A DNA stretch of 30,881 bases from Ruminimicrobiellum sp045223915 (lineage in GTDB: Bacteria > Elusimicrobiota > Endomicrobiia > Endomicrobiales > Endomicrobiaceae), in assembly GCA_045223915.1 (NCBI GenBank), contig JBGUZU010000021.1, positions 1 through 30,881 of the forward strand, written 5' to 3'. Each line of letters starts with the position of its first letter. The stretch's first letter is position 1. Under the pieces are notes generated by a model, which was not told where the DNA came from, did no database searches, and saw only the letters and a program-made list of their open reading frames with translations. Made by a program: the position numbers and the translations under genes. This document shows, one piece after another, positions 9,046 to 17,186 of the stretch.

Positions 9046-9607
9046 ATTTATTATTTTTTATTGTTAATATAATATTATCGTTACCAACATTTCTTCTTGT
9101 AAGTAATATTGCTAATAATAACATCATAATAAAACCAAATAGTAGAACATTTTCTATACAGATAAACTTATACACTTCAAAATGCATAAATGTTCTTGAT
9201 TTTTTCACTTTATCCAACAACGTAAAGACTTTAACCGTCTTTGTTTTAACGACTTGCGAAAGAGAAATCGTGTTAGGTAAAATTGAATAACCGAAAGATG
9301 CTTTTGCCGAAGTTGAATCTTTTGCAGCATTATTTTTGTCCTGCTTATTTACAGGTGCCGCAGGTGTTTTTTCTTCGGTATTTACAAACATTTTGGAAAT
9401 AACATTCAACGGCAAAGTAGAAATATAAAAGAATTGAACCAACAATGTGTCTGCAGAAATTTTGGCTGTTTCAACCAAAGAGATATCTGTTTTTATTTCA
9501 GCAACACAAACAGAGCTCATTAACATAAAAAAAACTATTACACAAGAAAAAAACTTGTGCAACAAACCGGCACTAGAAATAGAAAACTTCATTGTGTTTT
9601 TTTTCAT
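9029..9607 (-). CDS. Small exported or membrane protein of unknown function
   Basis: This 192-residue protein is not recognised. Residues ~15-36 form a signal-peptide-like hydrophobic stretch ending near VCVA, and residues ~151-168 form a C-terminal membrane helix followed by Arg-Arg and a short basic tail. The part between is predicted to lie outside the cytoplasm and contains a Pro/Ala/Lys/Asn-rich linker (~78-103). It lies 48 bases upstream of giant gene 1 on the same strand, so it may be its operon partner, an assembly factor or an anchor. A consensus promoter sits immediately upstream with very little leader. The second Met (residue 6, 9592) is an alternative start and would leave a longer leader. 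The stop codon lies inside a terminator-like hairpin. Confidence 0.8.
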   Translation of the reverse strand: MKKNTMKFSISSAGLLHKFFSCVIVFFMLMSSVCVAEIKTDISLVETAKISADTLLVQFFYISTLPLNVISKMFVNTEEKTPAAPVNKQDKNNAAKDSTSAKASFGYSILPNTISLSQVVKTKTVKVFTLLDKVKKSRTFMHFEVYKFICIENVLLFGFIMMLLLAILLTRRNVGNDNIILTIKNNKLARLI

Positions 9608-9621
9608 AATATCTCTTATAA

Positions 9622-9650
9622 ATTATAGGTTAAACACCGCCTGTTGTCAA
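9622..9650 (-). promoter_or_regulatory. Consensus sigma70 promoter upstream of the 192-residue gene
   Basis: TTGACA (9645-9650) and TATAAT (9622-9627) are both perfect and separated by 17 bases. The predicted start is about 9615, only 8 or so bases before the ATG at 9607. This is the best promoter in the window and the most likely source of transcription into giant gene 1. Confidence 0.85.
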
Positions 9651-9656
9651 TAAGTT

Positions 9657-11333
9657 TTAGTTGGGATTTTCCAACACATCCTTCAACCAAGCATCACCTA
9701 AATTATGTAACTGGCTAATAGGATCTTCTCCGCCCTTTACACCTCCGGCTACTTTTTGTTTTTCTTTTTCAATTTCTATTATAGCAGAATTTGTTATCAT
9801 CCACATAATTTCTTGTTCTGTAGGTTCTTTTGAATAGCCCTCAAAATTCAGCCATGTCCTTTCATTAATATAAACAGATAGTCTTTCATTTTGAGCATCC
9901 CATTGTCCGACTAATTGGCCCCTACTATATATATTCTTGCTTACTATTCTGTCATTAAGAGCAACATAAACCAACTCTTTGTCCATGTTATAATAACTGG
10001 TTGTTTCTGTTTTTCTATCAAAAGTATAGACTAACGTATTCCCGTTCCAGCTAAAATCTTTTATAATCTTATCAGACTTATCATCCGTAGGCCTTTTTTC
10101 ATTTGATGTTACATATATAGGCTTACCATCTTCATCATACCAAGTATACGTTGTTCCATATCCCGGAACATTGTAATTTATAACATGATCTATAATTTTG
10201 TTATTATCTTTATCGGTTGTGTAAACATACTTTTCTGAATCTATATCATTTACATCTTTAACAACATCAATACTGCCGTCATCATTATATTCAACATTTT
10301 GAAAAGTCGTATACAATTCCTTACCATCAATATCATACCTTTTTACTGTATATCCACCATCCGGAGCAATATGTATACTATAATCATCGTAGTACCTTGC
10401 AATAACATTTTGTAAGTCATTTACAGTATAATCTTTGTTACCATGTTCATCAAAATAGGTTTTTTCCTGAGTATCATTATCAAGAACATAATCCAAAATT
10501 TTATTCCCTTTGTCATCCTGCTTATAATGATATTCCTCAGTTATATAACCTTTAGCATCCTTAACATGCGTAATTTTTCCTTCCGGATCAAAAAAAGTAG
10601 TAGCAAAAACTATTTCTCTATTCAAATCTTTCTGATAACTTTTCTTAGAAACAAGAAGACCTGTACCCTTATCTCCTTTTTTTTCTTTTTTCACTATCGA
10701 TTTTTGATCTTCTCCGTATTCATAAGAAACATCTTGATATTGGTATGTAGCCAAAACAAAACCTTCAATATCCTTTTCTACCATTTCTCTACCATAATCG
10801 TCGAAATAAGTTCTTCCTTTAGTCATCTCATTTTGGACATAGTCAAGTTTCGCACCTTGTCCTTTATAAACATACGTTGCCGTCAAATTCATATCTTTAT
10901 CATAAGTTCTACTAACTTTACCTTCTCCGTTTAAAGCTTTATAACCGACTAACTGATCATTTTTATTTTTTACCTCTTGTAACAATCCGCTACCTGTTAT
11001 TGTCTTTACTGATCCGGAAAATTCTCCGTCAGAATTATAATTTTTATTTATTCCACCCAAAGAAAAAGACATTGAACCATCTTTTGCGATACTCAATGTC
11101 ATTTTGCCATCGGGTGTATAATAAACTCTATTACCTGAAGAATCAGTTGCTACAACCGGTCTATTCGGTAAAATTCTTGCCATATTTTTAGGTTTAGCAA
11201 AATCTCTCAAATCGGAAACTGCTCGTCCCTGAGGGCCGAAAGAATACGGGTTCGGGCCTTGAAGAAATGATGCTTGTATATTATTAGTTATGAGGAATAA
11301 AAGCGATATTATTAAAGCTTGTATTCTTTTCAT
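9657..11333 (-). CDS. Secreted YD/RHS-like repeat protein
   Basis: This 558-residue protein has a signal peptide (residues 1-22, probable cleavage after NIQA). The body consists of irregular repeats of about 40-50 residues in which a strand such as RTYFDDYGRE or KTYFDEHGNK alternates with turns rich in Asp, Gly and Asn (~130-460). This is the pattern of YD/RHS or wrapped-beta proteins that form extended surface structures. The last ~60 residues are helical and charged. ATG at 11333 has a strong SD (AAGGAGG, six bases away). No enzymatic motif is visible. The repeats resemble in style the N-terminal repeats of giant protein 2, hinting at a shared surface role. Function not known. Confidence 0.85.
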   Translation of the reverse strand: MKRIQALIISLLFLITNNIQASFLQGPNPYSFGPQGRAVSDLRDFAKPKNMARILPNRPVVATDSSGNRVYYTPDGKMTLSIAKDGSMSFSLGGINKNYNSDGEFSGSVKTITGSGLLQEVKNKNDQLVGYKALNGEGKVSRTYDKDMNLTATYVYKGQGAKLDYVQNEMTKGRTYFDDYGREMVEKDIEGFVLATYQYQDVSYEYGEDQKSIVKKEKKGDKGTGLLVSKKSYQKDLNREIVFATTFFDPEGKITHVKDAKGYITEEYHYKQDDKGNKILDYVLDNDTQEKTYFDEHGNKDYTVNDLQNVIARYYDDYSIHIAPDGGYTVKRYDIDGKELYTTFQNVEYNDDGSIDVVKDVNDIDSEKYVYTTDKDNNKIIDHVINYNVPGYGTTYTWYDEDGKPIYVTSNEKRPTDDKSDKIIKDFSWNGNTLVYTFDRKTETTSYYNMDKELVYVALNDRIVSKNIYSRGQLVGQWDAQNERLSVYINERTWLNFEGYSKEPTEQEIMWMITNSAIIEIEKEKQKVAGGVKGGEDPISQLHNLGDAWLKDVLENPN

Positions 11334-11360
11334 AAAATACCTCCTTTTTATCCTATACTA

Positions 11361-11366
11361 ATTATA
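11361..11366 (-). promoter_or_regulatory. -10 box for the YD-repeat protein gene
   Basis: A perfect TATAAT lies 28 bases upstream of the ATG at 11333, with a strong SD between. The -35 region is poor (a TCGACT-like hexamer with a long spacer). Confidence 0.5.
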
Positions 11367-11417
11367 ACAAACACATATAAAATTTAGTCGAAAAAATTGT
11401 AAAATATTTGTAAAAAA

Positions 11418-12194
11418 TTACATCAGTTTATTGTAATTTTCATCATAGACTTCATATATTTCAAAAGACAACTCATCAAAAACCAAAGGCATATTCTTAG
11501 GAGGCAAAATTTCTCTACCAAGAACAATTATCTCTTTACCGGCCAAATCGGTTAAATTTGCATCTTTTTTATACAATGAATAAGAATCTCCGAATTCATC
11601 CCTTAGGACATAAGCAACGACATTTTCTTTGTTTAAGTCCTTTCTGCTTTTTGGCTCAACTTTTCCTTTTATTACATCAAATAAAACTTGCTTATTTAAT
11701 TTAGAATTAACTTCTACTCTTAATCTTAGTTTCTTTAAACTTTTTTCTTCTATATCGCTTACATTTTTATCTAAATTATTCTCATTAATATTTGAAGGAT
11801 ATGTTGATTTATCCTCAAAAACAATTTTATTAACACCGATAAACAATCTAACCGTATTACCATCTACAGTTTCTTCTTTTTCGGGCTTTCTAAATTTACC
11901 TAACACGGAACAAGATTTTCCTATTTTATCTTCAAGATTGTCATTTACTCCCTCTAAAACATAAAACAAGCCATTATCCCCTTTTAAATAAATTTGTTTT
12001 TTATCACTGCTTTGTTGCAATGTACCACTTACATTCATAAGAAGAGCATTAACCTTAAATCTATCGGTTGTTTCCCATTTCGTCCTCATATACCTTGAAA
12101 AAATTATAGGCATAAATGCTACCAATAACGCAATAACGACTACTACACATCCTAAAATAATCCACTTAATATTTTTCTTGGATGATGTTCCCAT
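11418..12194 (-). CDS. Membrane-anchored protein with two OB-like beta domains
   Basis: This 258-residue protein has a short basic N terminus and one membrane helix (residues ~10-31), leaving ~225 residues probably outside the membrane. Two segments look alike: ~55-130 (VSGTL, then FYVLEG, CSVLGKF and IGVNKIVFE) and ~165-250 (VIKGKVEP, then AYVLRD, IIVLGREI and DELSFEIYEV). Both show the strand order expected for small OB-like beta barrels, separated by an Asn/Lys/Glu-rich linker. The fold call is inference, and no catalytic residues stand out. The ATG at 12194 has an AGAGGAG SD and its own promoter. It sits between two exported-protein genes on the same strand. Confidence 0.8.
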   Translation of the reverse strand: MGTSSKKNIKWIILGCVVVVIALLVAFMPIIFSRYMRTKWETTDRFKVNALLMNVSGTLQQSSDKKQIYLKGDNGLFYVLEGVNDNLEDKIGKSCSVLGKFRKPEKEETVDGNTVRLFIGVNKIVFEDKSTYPSNINENNLDKNVSDIEEKSLKKLRLRVEVNSKLNKQVLFDVIKGKVEPKSRKDLNKENVVAYVLRDEFGDSYSLYKKDANLTDLAGKEIIVLGREILPPKNMPLVFDELSFEIYEVYDENYNKLM

Positions 12195-12237
12195 TCTGTT
12201 ATTCTCCTCTATTTATTAAATAAAAATCTTTGTTTCA

Positions 12238-12266
12238 ATTATAGCATTTATATCTTTTTTTTTCAA
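12238..12266 (-). promoter_or_regulatory. Promoter for the OB-like membrane protein gene
   Basis: TTGAAA (12261-12266), a 17-base spacer, then TATAAT (12238-12243). The -35 box begins directly where the T-tract of the upstream gene's terminator ends, so the two units are insulated head to tail. The leader is about 37 bases and includes an AGAGGAG SD. Confidence 0.75.
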
Positions 12267-12302
12267 TAAAAAAGACGGGTAAAAATATTTTTACCCGTCT
12301 TT
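12265..12302 (-). terminator. Intrinsic terminator of the 1041-residue gene
   Basis: A perfect 12-base stem (GACGGGTAAAAA with TTTTTACCCGTC, 12274-12285 and 12288-12299) has only a two-base spacer and is followed on the minus strand by a T-run (CTTTTTTATT). It begins about 20 bases after the stop codon of the gene at 12319. Confidence 0.9.
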
Positions 12303-12318
12303 CTGTTTACATTAACTA

Positions 12319-15300
12319 CTAAAACAATCTTGCTAATTCATTTTTCAAGAAGTTTTTAGTTGCATCAAAAAGAACTTCAGCTTTTTCTACAAAAGGTTTA
12401 GATTGGAATTCTACTAAATCATTCCAACCGTCTTTCCAATTAACAGTAACACCATCTTCATTACCGAATATCGCTCTGTTAACTGCTGTATTCTGTCTTA
12501 CCCAAGCCAAGTTCTCATTTTGTATATCATACTTAACTTGTGCGATATCAGAACCTAATGCAACACCACCGCTATAATTTTCGTTTACAACCATTGTCAT
12601 ATAAGAATTACCATCAGCATCGGTTACAGCATTGGTAACATCACCCATAAACATAACATGAGTTTCACCTTTAGCAATAATATCATCTTTCATTTTTCCT
12701 GTAACTTCAACAAATATAGTTTCTCCGTTTGCTGCTTGGAAACCGGTACCATCCATTATGTTAACTTCTTTAGCACTAACTATAGCATAAGTTTTACCTG
12801 TCGCTTTATCGGTATAAAAACCTTTTCTTAAATCTGCCATAGCTTCAGCATTATTAACATCTATACCGAGTTTCTGTGCCATTTCCAATACTTTATTTTC
12901 TTTATATTCTGCTACGGCCGCTGCATCTGTAGGATCTATTCCGGCTGCAATCAATTCATCATCGGAAACATTGGGGAATAAAGTTCCTTCGACAGCAGGA
13001 TCGTTATTACTATAAGCATCAATTGAATTGGTAAAGCCTTTAATAGATTGATTCATTGCAGATTGCAATTCTTTATAAGAACCGGATTCTATTCCACCAA
13101 TTATATCGTTGAAGAATTTTTCCAATTGAGAAATAGCAGCACTCCCCAATTTTTTTGCTTCTGTGTTAGCTTCACCTTGCTGTGCTTCAATATTATTAGA
13201 TTTAGAAGTACCACTATTGAAAGATACTGTGTTCAAATCAACAAAGAACTCACCAAATTTATTATTTTTGAATAATTTCTTTACCTTTTCTATTCCGGTA
13301 TTGTAATATCTTGTAGTCGATGTTTTGAAATTATGAGCATTCTTAACATCTTTAAACTCTGCCATTTCTTCTGCAGTAGAATCTCTAGATCCCATGTTCT
13401 TTGTCCTAACTTCTCCGGCTTCTATTATATTTGTCATTCCTGTCAAAATTGCTTTAAATGCCGCTCTATATTCACTGGAAGACATTGTTTCAGAGAAATT
13501 AAAGTTTACATCAGGAAAGTCTTTCTGCAAATCTTTAATGAAATTTTTCCATTCGTTACTTCCAGTATTGAATGTATCATTTACAAATAAGTAGAATGCT
13601 CTGCTTACACTCGGATCTAAATTTGCAAAGTTGTAAGTTGCATATGCAGCACCTCTGTTGAATGTTGTAACAGAAGAAACGAATTTGTTTGCAGGTATCT
13701 TTGTACTTGTTTGTCCGATGGAATCAATTTCCGATTGGCTATAAGCAGTTGCAGAATATGTTACAGTCATAGCTTGAGATAACCAGTTGGTGTTTGTCAA
13801 CGAATTCTTTATTAAATCCATTGCTTCTGCTGTAGTTCTTTCTGTATTATCCCAACCACAAACTTTTACAAAAGCTGCCAAACGAGTTGCATCCCAATTG
13901 CCATTATTGTATATTTTAGCCAATTGTTCCGGTTGCCAATTAATAGTCTTTATTCTAGAATCAACAACAATGGAATCCGGATTTTCGCCATTAGCAACCA
14001 AAGACATATTATATAAAACATTTGCTCTGATAGCATCTGCTGCTGCTGCAGTACCTGCATAAGATGTAAGCGCTTTATTGTTAATAAATGCTGTAGTTTC
14101 AATAGCACCATCCGCTCCGCTTGATTGAACCGTATTTATTAAACCGTTATCATAGTATTCATACAAAGCTACCGTTGCCATTACAGGTGTAGAACCTTCG
14201 TATGCTTTTTGCTGATCGGTAGTCAATTTTTTGTATTCGTCGTATGTTATTGTTTTTCCACTCTTATCTTTATATTGTTCATAAATAGTATTGCCGTTAG
14301 CATCTTTTAAAGGACCGGTAACACTCTTAACCTGATTTGCTACATAGTGGGTTGTATTACTTGTTGTAGCATCAAAAACACTCTGTATGGTACCATCTGC
14401 ATTGTATGTATACTGTTTAGAAGATACACCGCCTATAACAGTGAAACCACTACCCGTCATCTGAGCATCATATACGCCCATTACTTTACCGCCGATAGTA
14501 ACCGTTGCAACCCATTTATCCTCAGTAACATTTTTACCTGCTTGCAAAGACTCTGCCAATTTAGAACCTTTTTCCAAAGTATATGTTGTTACACCATATT
14601 GAGAATATTCATTTTGACTTGTTAAAGCTCCATCCCATGCAAAAGTCTGCATTGCTTTACCATCAATATTAAGAGTAACTGATGCACCTTGAGAAGCAGT
14701 AAAATCTATACTCATAGAATAATTTTGACCTTTGGATAAATGATCCAATGAATTATCCAACCAACCCAATCTCTGAGGTTCTGTTTTATCTTTATGAACT
14801 TTTTTAACTGAACCGGCTTTTGCTTCTGTGCAATTTCTCTTTTCTTCATCACTAAGATTATTATATTCTTCTTCCGTTAAAATCTTAGTAACCTCTTCAT
14901 CATTTACTTTTGTTTTGTACTGGTAATATTTCCCCTTATCAGCATCCGTTACAGAATAGCCTTCATCATTTAGATGTTCTTCCATTTCTGCTGTCGGATC
15001 AACAACGTAGAAATTAACTTCTTCTTCTCCACCGCCTTTAAGTTGTTCAGGTTTTACACCGATACTCAATAAGAAATTATCCATACCACCAGCTTTCATT
15101 ATAGTACCGTAATCCGAACCATAGAATGCAAGATGTGACCATGTATAACTACCATCAAGGCCCATAGCCATAGTACCTCTGTATTTACCTTGATCGTAAA
15201 TTGTTACACTGCCATCTGCACCTGTTGCACTAACAAGGATACCACTTTCATAATGAAACACCTGACTGATACGATCTGCCAACTTAGATGCTGCCGGGTT

Positions 15301-15444
15301 CAAACCGCTAGCAGTACCGGAAGATGTTGCTATTCCGGAATTTGTTCTACTTGACGTGTTCTCAGGAACAGCATACAAACTGCTTAAACCAAGACCTACG
15401 CTTAAAACCATTGCCAAGACAAAAGACATAAATTTTTTGTTCAT
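12319..15444 (-). CDS. Large secreted protein of unknown function
   Basis: This 1041-residue protein starts with a clear signal peptide (residues 1-25, cleavage after SLYA) and has no other membrane helix, so it is exported. Residues ~60-370 are rich in Gly, Ser, Thr and Tyr and predicted beta. Two similar charged inserts, ~172-210 and ~388-420, carry the pattern YYQYKTK or YEQYKDK, then T-x-x-EYxxL and a run of Glu, Gln and Lys. Residues ~480-800 are more helical. Thr/Asn/Ala bias and absence of Cys clusters fit a surface-layer or matrix protein, but no family is recognised. The strong SD (AGGAGGTG), a TATAAT box and a strong terminator suggest a well-expressed single gene. Confidence 0.85.
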   Translation of the reverse strand: MNKKFMSFVLAMVLSVGLGLSSLYAVPENTSSRTNSGIATSSGTASGLNPAASKLADRISQVFHYESGILVSATGADGSVTIYDQGKYRGTMAMGLDGSYTWSHLAFYGSDYGTIMKAGGMDNFLLSIGVKPEQLKGGGEEEVNFYVVDPTAEMEEHLNDEGYSVTDADKGKYYQYKTKVNDEEVTKILTEEEYNNLSDEEKRNCTEAKAGSVKKVHKDKTEPQRLGWLDNSLDHLSKGQNYSMSIDFTASQGASVTLNIDGKAMQTFAWDGALTSQNEYSQYGVTTYTLEKGSKLAESLQAGKNVTEDKWVATVTIGGKVMGVYDAQMTGSGFTVIGGVSSKQYTYNADGTIQSVFDATTSNTTHYVANQVKSVTGPLKDANGNTIYEQYKDKSGKTITYDEYKKLTTDQQKAYEGSTPVMATVALYEYYDNGLINTVQSSGADGAIETTAFINNKALTSYAGTAAAADAIRANVLYNMSLVANGENPDSIVVDSRIKTINWQPEQLAKIYNNGNWDATRLAAFVKVCGWDNTERTTAEAMDLIKNSLTNTNWLSQAMTVTYSATAYSQSEIDSIGQTSTKIPANKFVSSVTTFNRGAAYATYNFANLDPSVSRAFYLFVNDTFNTGSNEWKNFIKDLQKDFPDVNFNFSETMSSSEYRAAFKAILTGMTNIIEAGEVRTKNMGSRDSTAEEMAEFKDVKNAHNFKTSTTRYYNTGIEKVKKLFKNNKFGEFFVDLNTVSFNSGTSKSNNIEAQQGEANTEAKKLGSAAISQLEKFFNDIIGGIESGSYKELQSAMNQSIKGFTNSIDAYSNNDPAVEGTLFPNVSDDELIAAGIDPTDAAAVAEYKENKVLEMAQKLGIDVNNAEAMADLRKGFYTDKATGKTYAIVSAKEVNIMDGTGFQAANGETIFVEVTGKMKDDIIAKGETHVMFMGDVTNAVTDADGNSYMTMVVNENYSGGVALGSDIAQVKYDIQNENLAWVRQNTAVNRAIFGNEDGVTVNWKDGWNDLVEFQSKPFVEKAEVLFDATKNFLKNELARLF

Positions 15445-15489
15445 GGCTCCACCTCCTAAAATAAATTTAACTCCTATTTTCCTACTCTT

Positions 15490-15495
15490 ATTATA
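15490..15495 (-). promoter_or_regulatory. -10 box for the 1041-residue secreted protein gene
   Basis: A perfect TATAAT lies 45 bases before the ATG at 15444, with no good -35 hexamer at 17 bases. The A/T-rich 230-base region 15445-15675 separates this gene from the divergent thioesterase gene. Confidence 0.5.
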
Positions 15496-15603
15496 GTTTT
15501 TTGTTTAAAAAAAGTTTAGAACAACTTGTGAAATTTTTGTAAAACTTTAAAAATATAAATTGTATAAATTTCACCATAATAGCCGTTCCTTACTTATGTT
15601 TAT

Positions 15604-15619
15604 TATAGTATACACTATA
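15604..15619 (+). promoter_or_regulatory. Palindrome in the divergent intergenic region
   Basis: TATAGT-ATAC-ACTATA is a perfect 6+6 inverted repeat about 55 bases before the thioesterase start. It contains TATAGT and TATACA hexamers that could serve as a -10 box, and it could be an operator. Nothing else is evident in 15445-15675 apart from the two start regions. Confidence 0.25.
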
Positions 15620-15675
15620 TTTTTTTTCAAGATTTTTATAAAATATCAAAAAAATTTTTGTAACGGAGTGTTAAA

Positions 15676-16083
15676 ATGAATAAGTTTGATTACAGAATAC
15701 CTTATGCTGATACGGATAAAATGGGCGTGGTTTACCATTCAAACTACTTAAAATATTTCGAAATGGGCAGAACGGAACTTATGAGGCAAATAGGATACAC
15801 CTACGATGAAATGGAAAAGCAAGGTTTTTATTTTCCGGTAGTAAGTGCACAATGTAACTATCACGCTCCGGCACACTATGATGATTTCATAACAGTTGAA
15901 ACAACAATATCGGAGCTTAAACATGTAACGGTTACTTTCAGTTATAAAGTAAAATGTAACGATAAGTTATTGGTTACGGGTTTTACAAAACATCCTTTGG
16001 TAAATTATGCTTTTAAACCGACAAGAATCCCGCAAAATATAAGAGAATTACTTATTCCTCATATAGAAGAAACAGAAGATTAG
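15676..16083 (+). CDS. ybgC: YbgC-type acyl-CoA thioesterase (hot-dog fold)
   Basis: This 135-residue protein matches the length of the 4-hydroxybenzoyl-CoA thioesterase/YbgC family. The signature YADTDKMGVVYHSNYLKYFE lies at residues 10-29. D14 aligns with the catalytic Asp of YbgC and H21 with its conserved His. The rest shows the hot-dog pattern of one long helix (R-T-E-L-M-R) and beta strands. YbgC-type enzymes hydrolyse acyl-CoA or acyl-ACP thioesters and in proteobacteria associate with the Tol-Pal envelope system; no tol gene is visible here. ATG at 15676 has GGAG eight bases upstream. It is followed 40 bases later by tadA and probably co-transcribed. Confidence 0.88.
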   Translation: MNKFDYRIPYADTDKMGVVYHSNYLKYFEMGRTELMRQIGYTYDEMEKQGFYFPVVSAQCNYHAPAHYDDFITVETTISELKHVTVTFSYKVKCNDKLLVTGFTKHPLVNYAFKPTRIPQNIRELLIPHIEETED

Positions 16084-16123
16084 AAGATTGGAAGATTGGA
16101 AGATTGGAAGATTGGATGATTGG
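16084..16123 (+). repeat. 8 bp microsatellite (GAAGATTG) between ybgC and tadA
   Basis: Four exact copies of GAAGATTG followed by GATGATTG and a partial copy fill the gap between the two genes. It lies where the tadA ribosome binding site should be, and a start at TTG 16088 would put the repeat inside the coding region. Confidence 0.85.
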
Positions 16124-16618
16124 ATGAAAGAAGAAAAAGAATGTTTTACTAAACAAGACATTTATTTTATGCAGCAGGCATTAAAATGTGCCAAAACAGC
16201 ACAGAAAAAAGATGAAGTGCCTATAGGTGCCGTTATTGTAAAAGATAATAAAATCATTGCCAAAGGTTATAATAAAAGTATAACGCTGAAAGATACTACT
16301 GCTCATGCCGAAATTGTTGCAATAAGAAAAGCTTGTAAAAAATTAAACAATTACAGATTAAATGATTGTTCCATATATGTTACCATAGAACCTTGTTCGA
16401 TGTGTATGGGTGCATTAATCCTTGCAAGAATAAAAAGTTTATATTTCGGTGCAAAAGATATTAAAGCAGGTGCTTGCGGTAGTATTTTAGATATTTCAAA
16501 AGCAAAAACAAATCACAAAATAAAAATACATAGTGGACTTTTAGAACAAGATTGTGCTAAAATAATAAAAGAGTTCTTTAAAAACAAACGCAAAAACGCA
16601 AAGCGTTTTGAGGTATAG
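16124..16618 (+). CDS. tadA: tRNA-specific adenosine deaminase TadA
   Basis: Converts the wobble adenosine (A34) of tRNA-Arg(ACG) to inosine. From ATG 16124 the protein has 164 residues, like E. coli TadA (167). HAE (H61, E63) supplies the zinc ligand and the proton-shuttling Glu, and PCSMC (C91, C94) supplies the other two zinc ligands. The VPIGAVIV segment before the HAE motif and the region between it and PCSMC are typical of the family. I prefer ATG 16124 because the in-frame TTG at 16088 would add twelve residues encoded purely by the 8 bp microsatellite. Neither start has a good SD, so translation may be coupled to ybgC. The C terminus is Lys/Asn-rich and ends just past the family's usual end. 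Confidence 0.93.
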   Translation: MKEEKECFTKQDIYFMQQALKCAKTAQKKDEVPIGAVIVKDNKIIAKGYNKSITLKDTTAHAEIVAIRKACKKLNNYRLNDCSIYVTIEPCSMCMGALILARIKSLYFGAKDIKAGACGSILDISKAKTNHKIKIHSGLLEQDCAKIIKEFFKNKRKNAKRFEV

Positions 16619-16651
16619 AGGGACAGAGGTATAGTACATCAGAAACAGCTA

Positions 16652-16657
16652 TATAAT
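16652..16657 (+). promoter_or_regulatory. Possible -10 box upstream of tmRNA
   Basis: TATAAT, about 80 bases before the mature tmRNA 5' end, with no recognisable -35. The leader would be removed by RNase P. Confidence 0.3.
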
Positions 16658-16698
16658 AAAATTGTTAATTTAAAGTAGTTTGTTTCAATACATCTATT

Positions 16699-16726
16699 CT
16701 TCCATACTTCCATACTTCCATACATC
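16699..16726 (+). repeat. 8 bp microsatellite (TTCCATAC) upstream of tmRNA
   Basis: Three exact copies of TTCCATAC and a partial fourth lie about 10 bases before the tmRNA. It is a different 8 bp unit from the one before tadA but has the same period. Confidence 0.8.
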
Positions 16727-16736
16727 CAACGAACTT

Positions 16737-17128
16737 GGGGGTGAGTTGGGTTCGACGGGAATGAAAGATGTAAAGAGTGCAAGTCCGAGTTGGTCGATGG
16801 CTCGGTTACTAATCGACCAAAAAAGAAACGACAAACAAATCGTTCCTAACATGATGTTGAAACCTATGGTTCCAGCATTCATGCCTATAGCTGCTTAACT
16901 CAGCTACGGTTTACCTTTGACACCTGCTATTAGGATAAACCGACAAGAGCAGGTTAGTGTTAATTTGCTTGTTCCGTCAAGCTAGCATGAAACTCTAACG
17001 GAACTGGTTTATAAAACAATTCCGTCCGGTAATGGTTTTATAAACGAGATAAATTTTTCCGGACTAAACTTGTAGTACTCTTACTGAAACTTTTTCGGAC
17101 GCGGGTTCAATTCCCGCCACCTCCACCA
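16737..17128 (+). ncRNA. ssrA: tmRNA (transfer-messenger RNA)
   Basis: Rescues stalled ribosomes with SmpB by acting as tRNA-Ala and as a short mRNA. The 5' end GGGGGTG pairs with CACCTCC before the discriminator A and encoded CCA (17126-17128). GGGTTCGACGGG near the 5' end and GCGGGTTCAATTCCCGC (T arm) near the 3' end are diagnostic. Pseudoknot 1 is visible: CCGAG with CTCGG, and GGTCGAT with ATCGACC. The tag frame ends at TAA 16896-16898 inside a hairpin (AGCTG with CAGCT), as is usual, and encodes NDKQIVPN through PMVPAFMPIAA. The tag is about 23-24 residues, long compared with E. coli's 10 plus alanine. The aligned resume codon is AGA (16824) rather than the common GCA. Length 392 nt. Confidence 0.96.
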
Positions 17129-17152
17129 AGAATTAAAAGATTGTATTTTTAT

Positions 17153-17186
17153 AAAACAGATGAATATTAATCATCTGTTTTTCGTT
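17153..17186 (+). terminator. Bidirectional intrinsic terminator between tmRNA and lnt
   Basis: An 11-base stem (AAAACAGATGA with TCATCTGTTTT) around a 7-base A/T loop is followed on the plus strand by TTCGTTTTTC and on the minus strand by T-rich sequence. The TGA stop codon of lnt (17171-17173) is in the right arm. It serves both convergent genes. Confidence 0.8.

Noticed and set aside
16088..16123. TTG start for tadA adding twelve residues
   Set aside because: The extension is encoded entirely by an 8 bp microsatellite and is absent from normal TadA; ATG 16124 gives the usual length.
16680..16898. Plus-strand open frame overlapping tmRNA, and a minus-strand frame opposite it (16694-16882)
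   Set aside because: The plus-strand frame is the tmRNA tag frame extended backwards through structured RNA; the other is its antisense.
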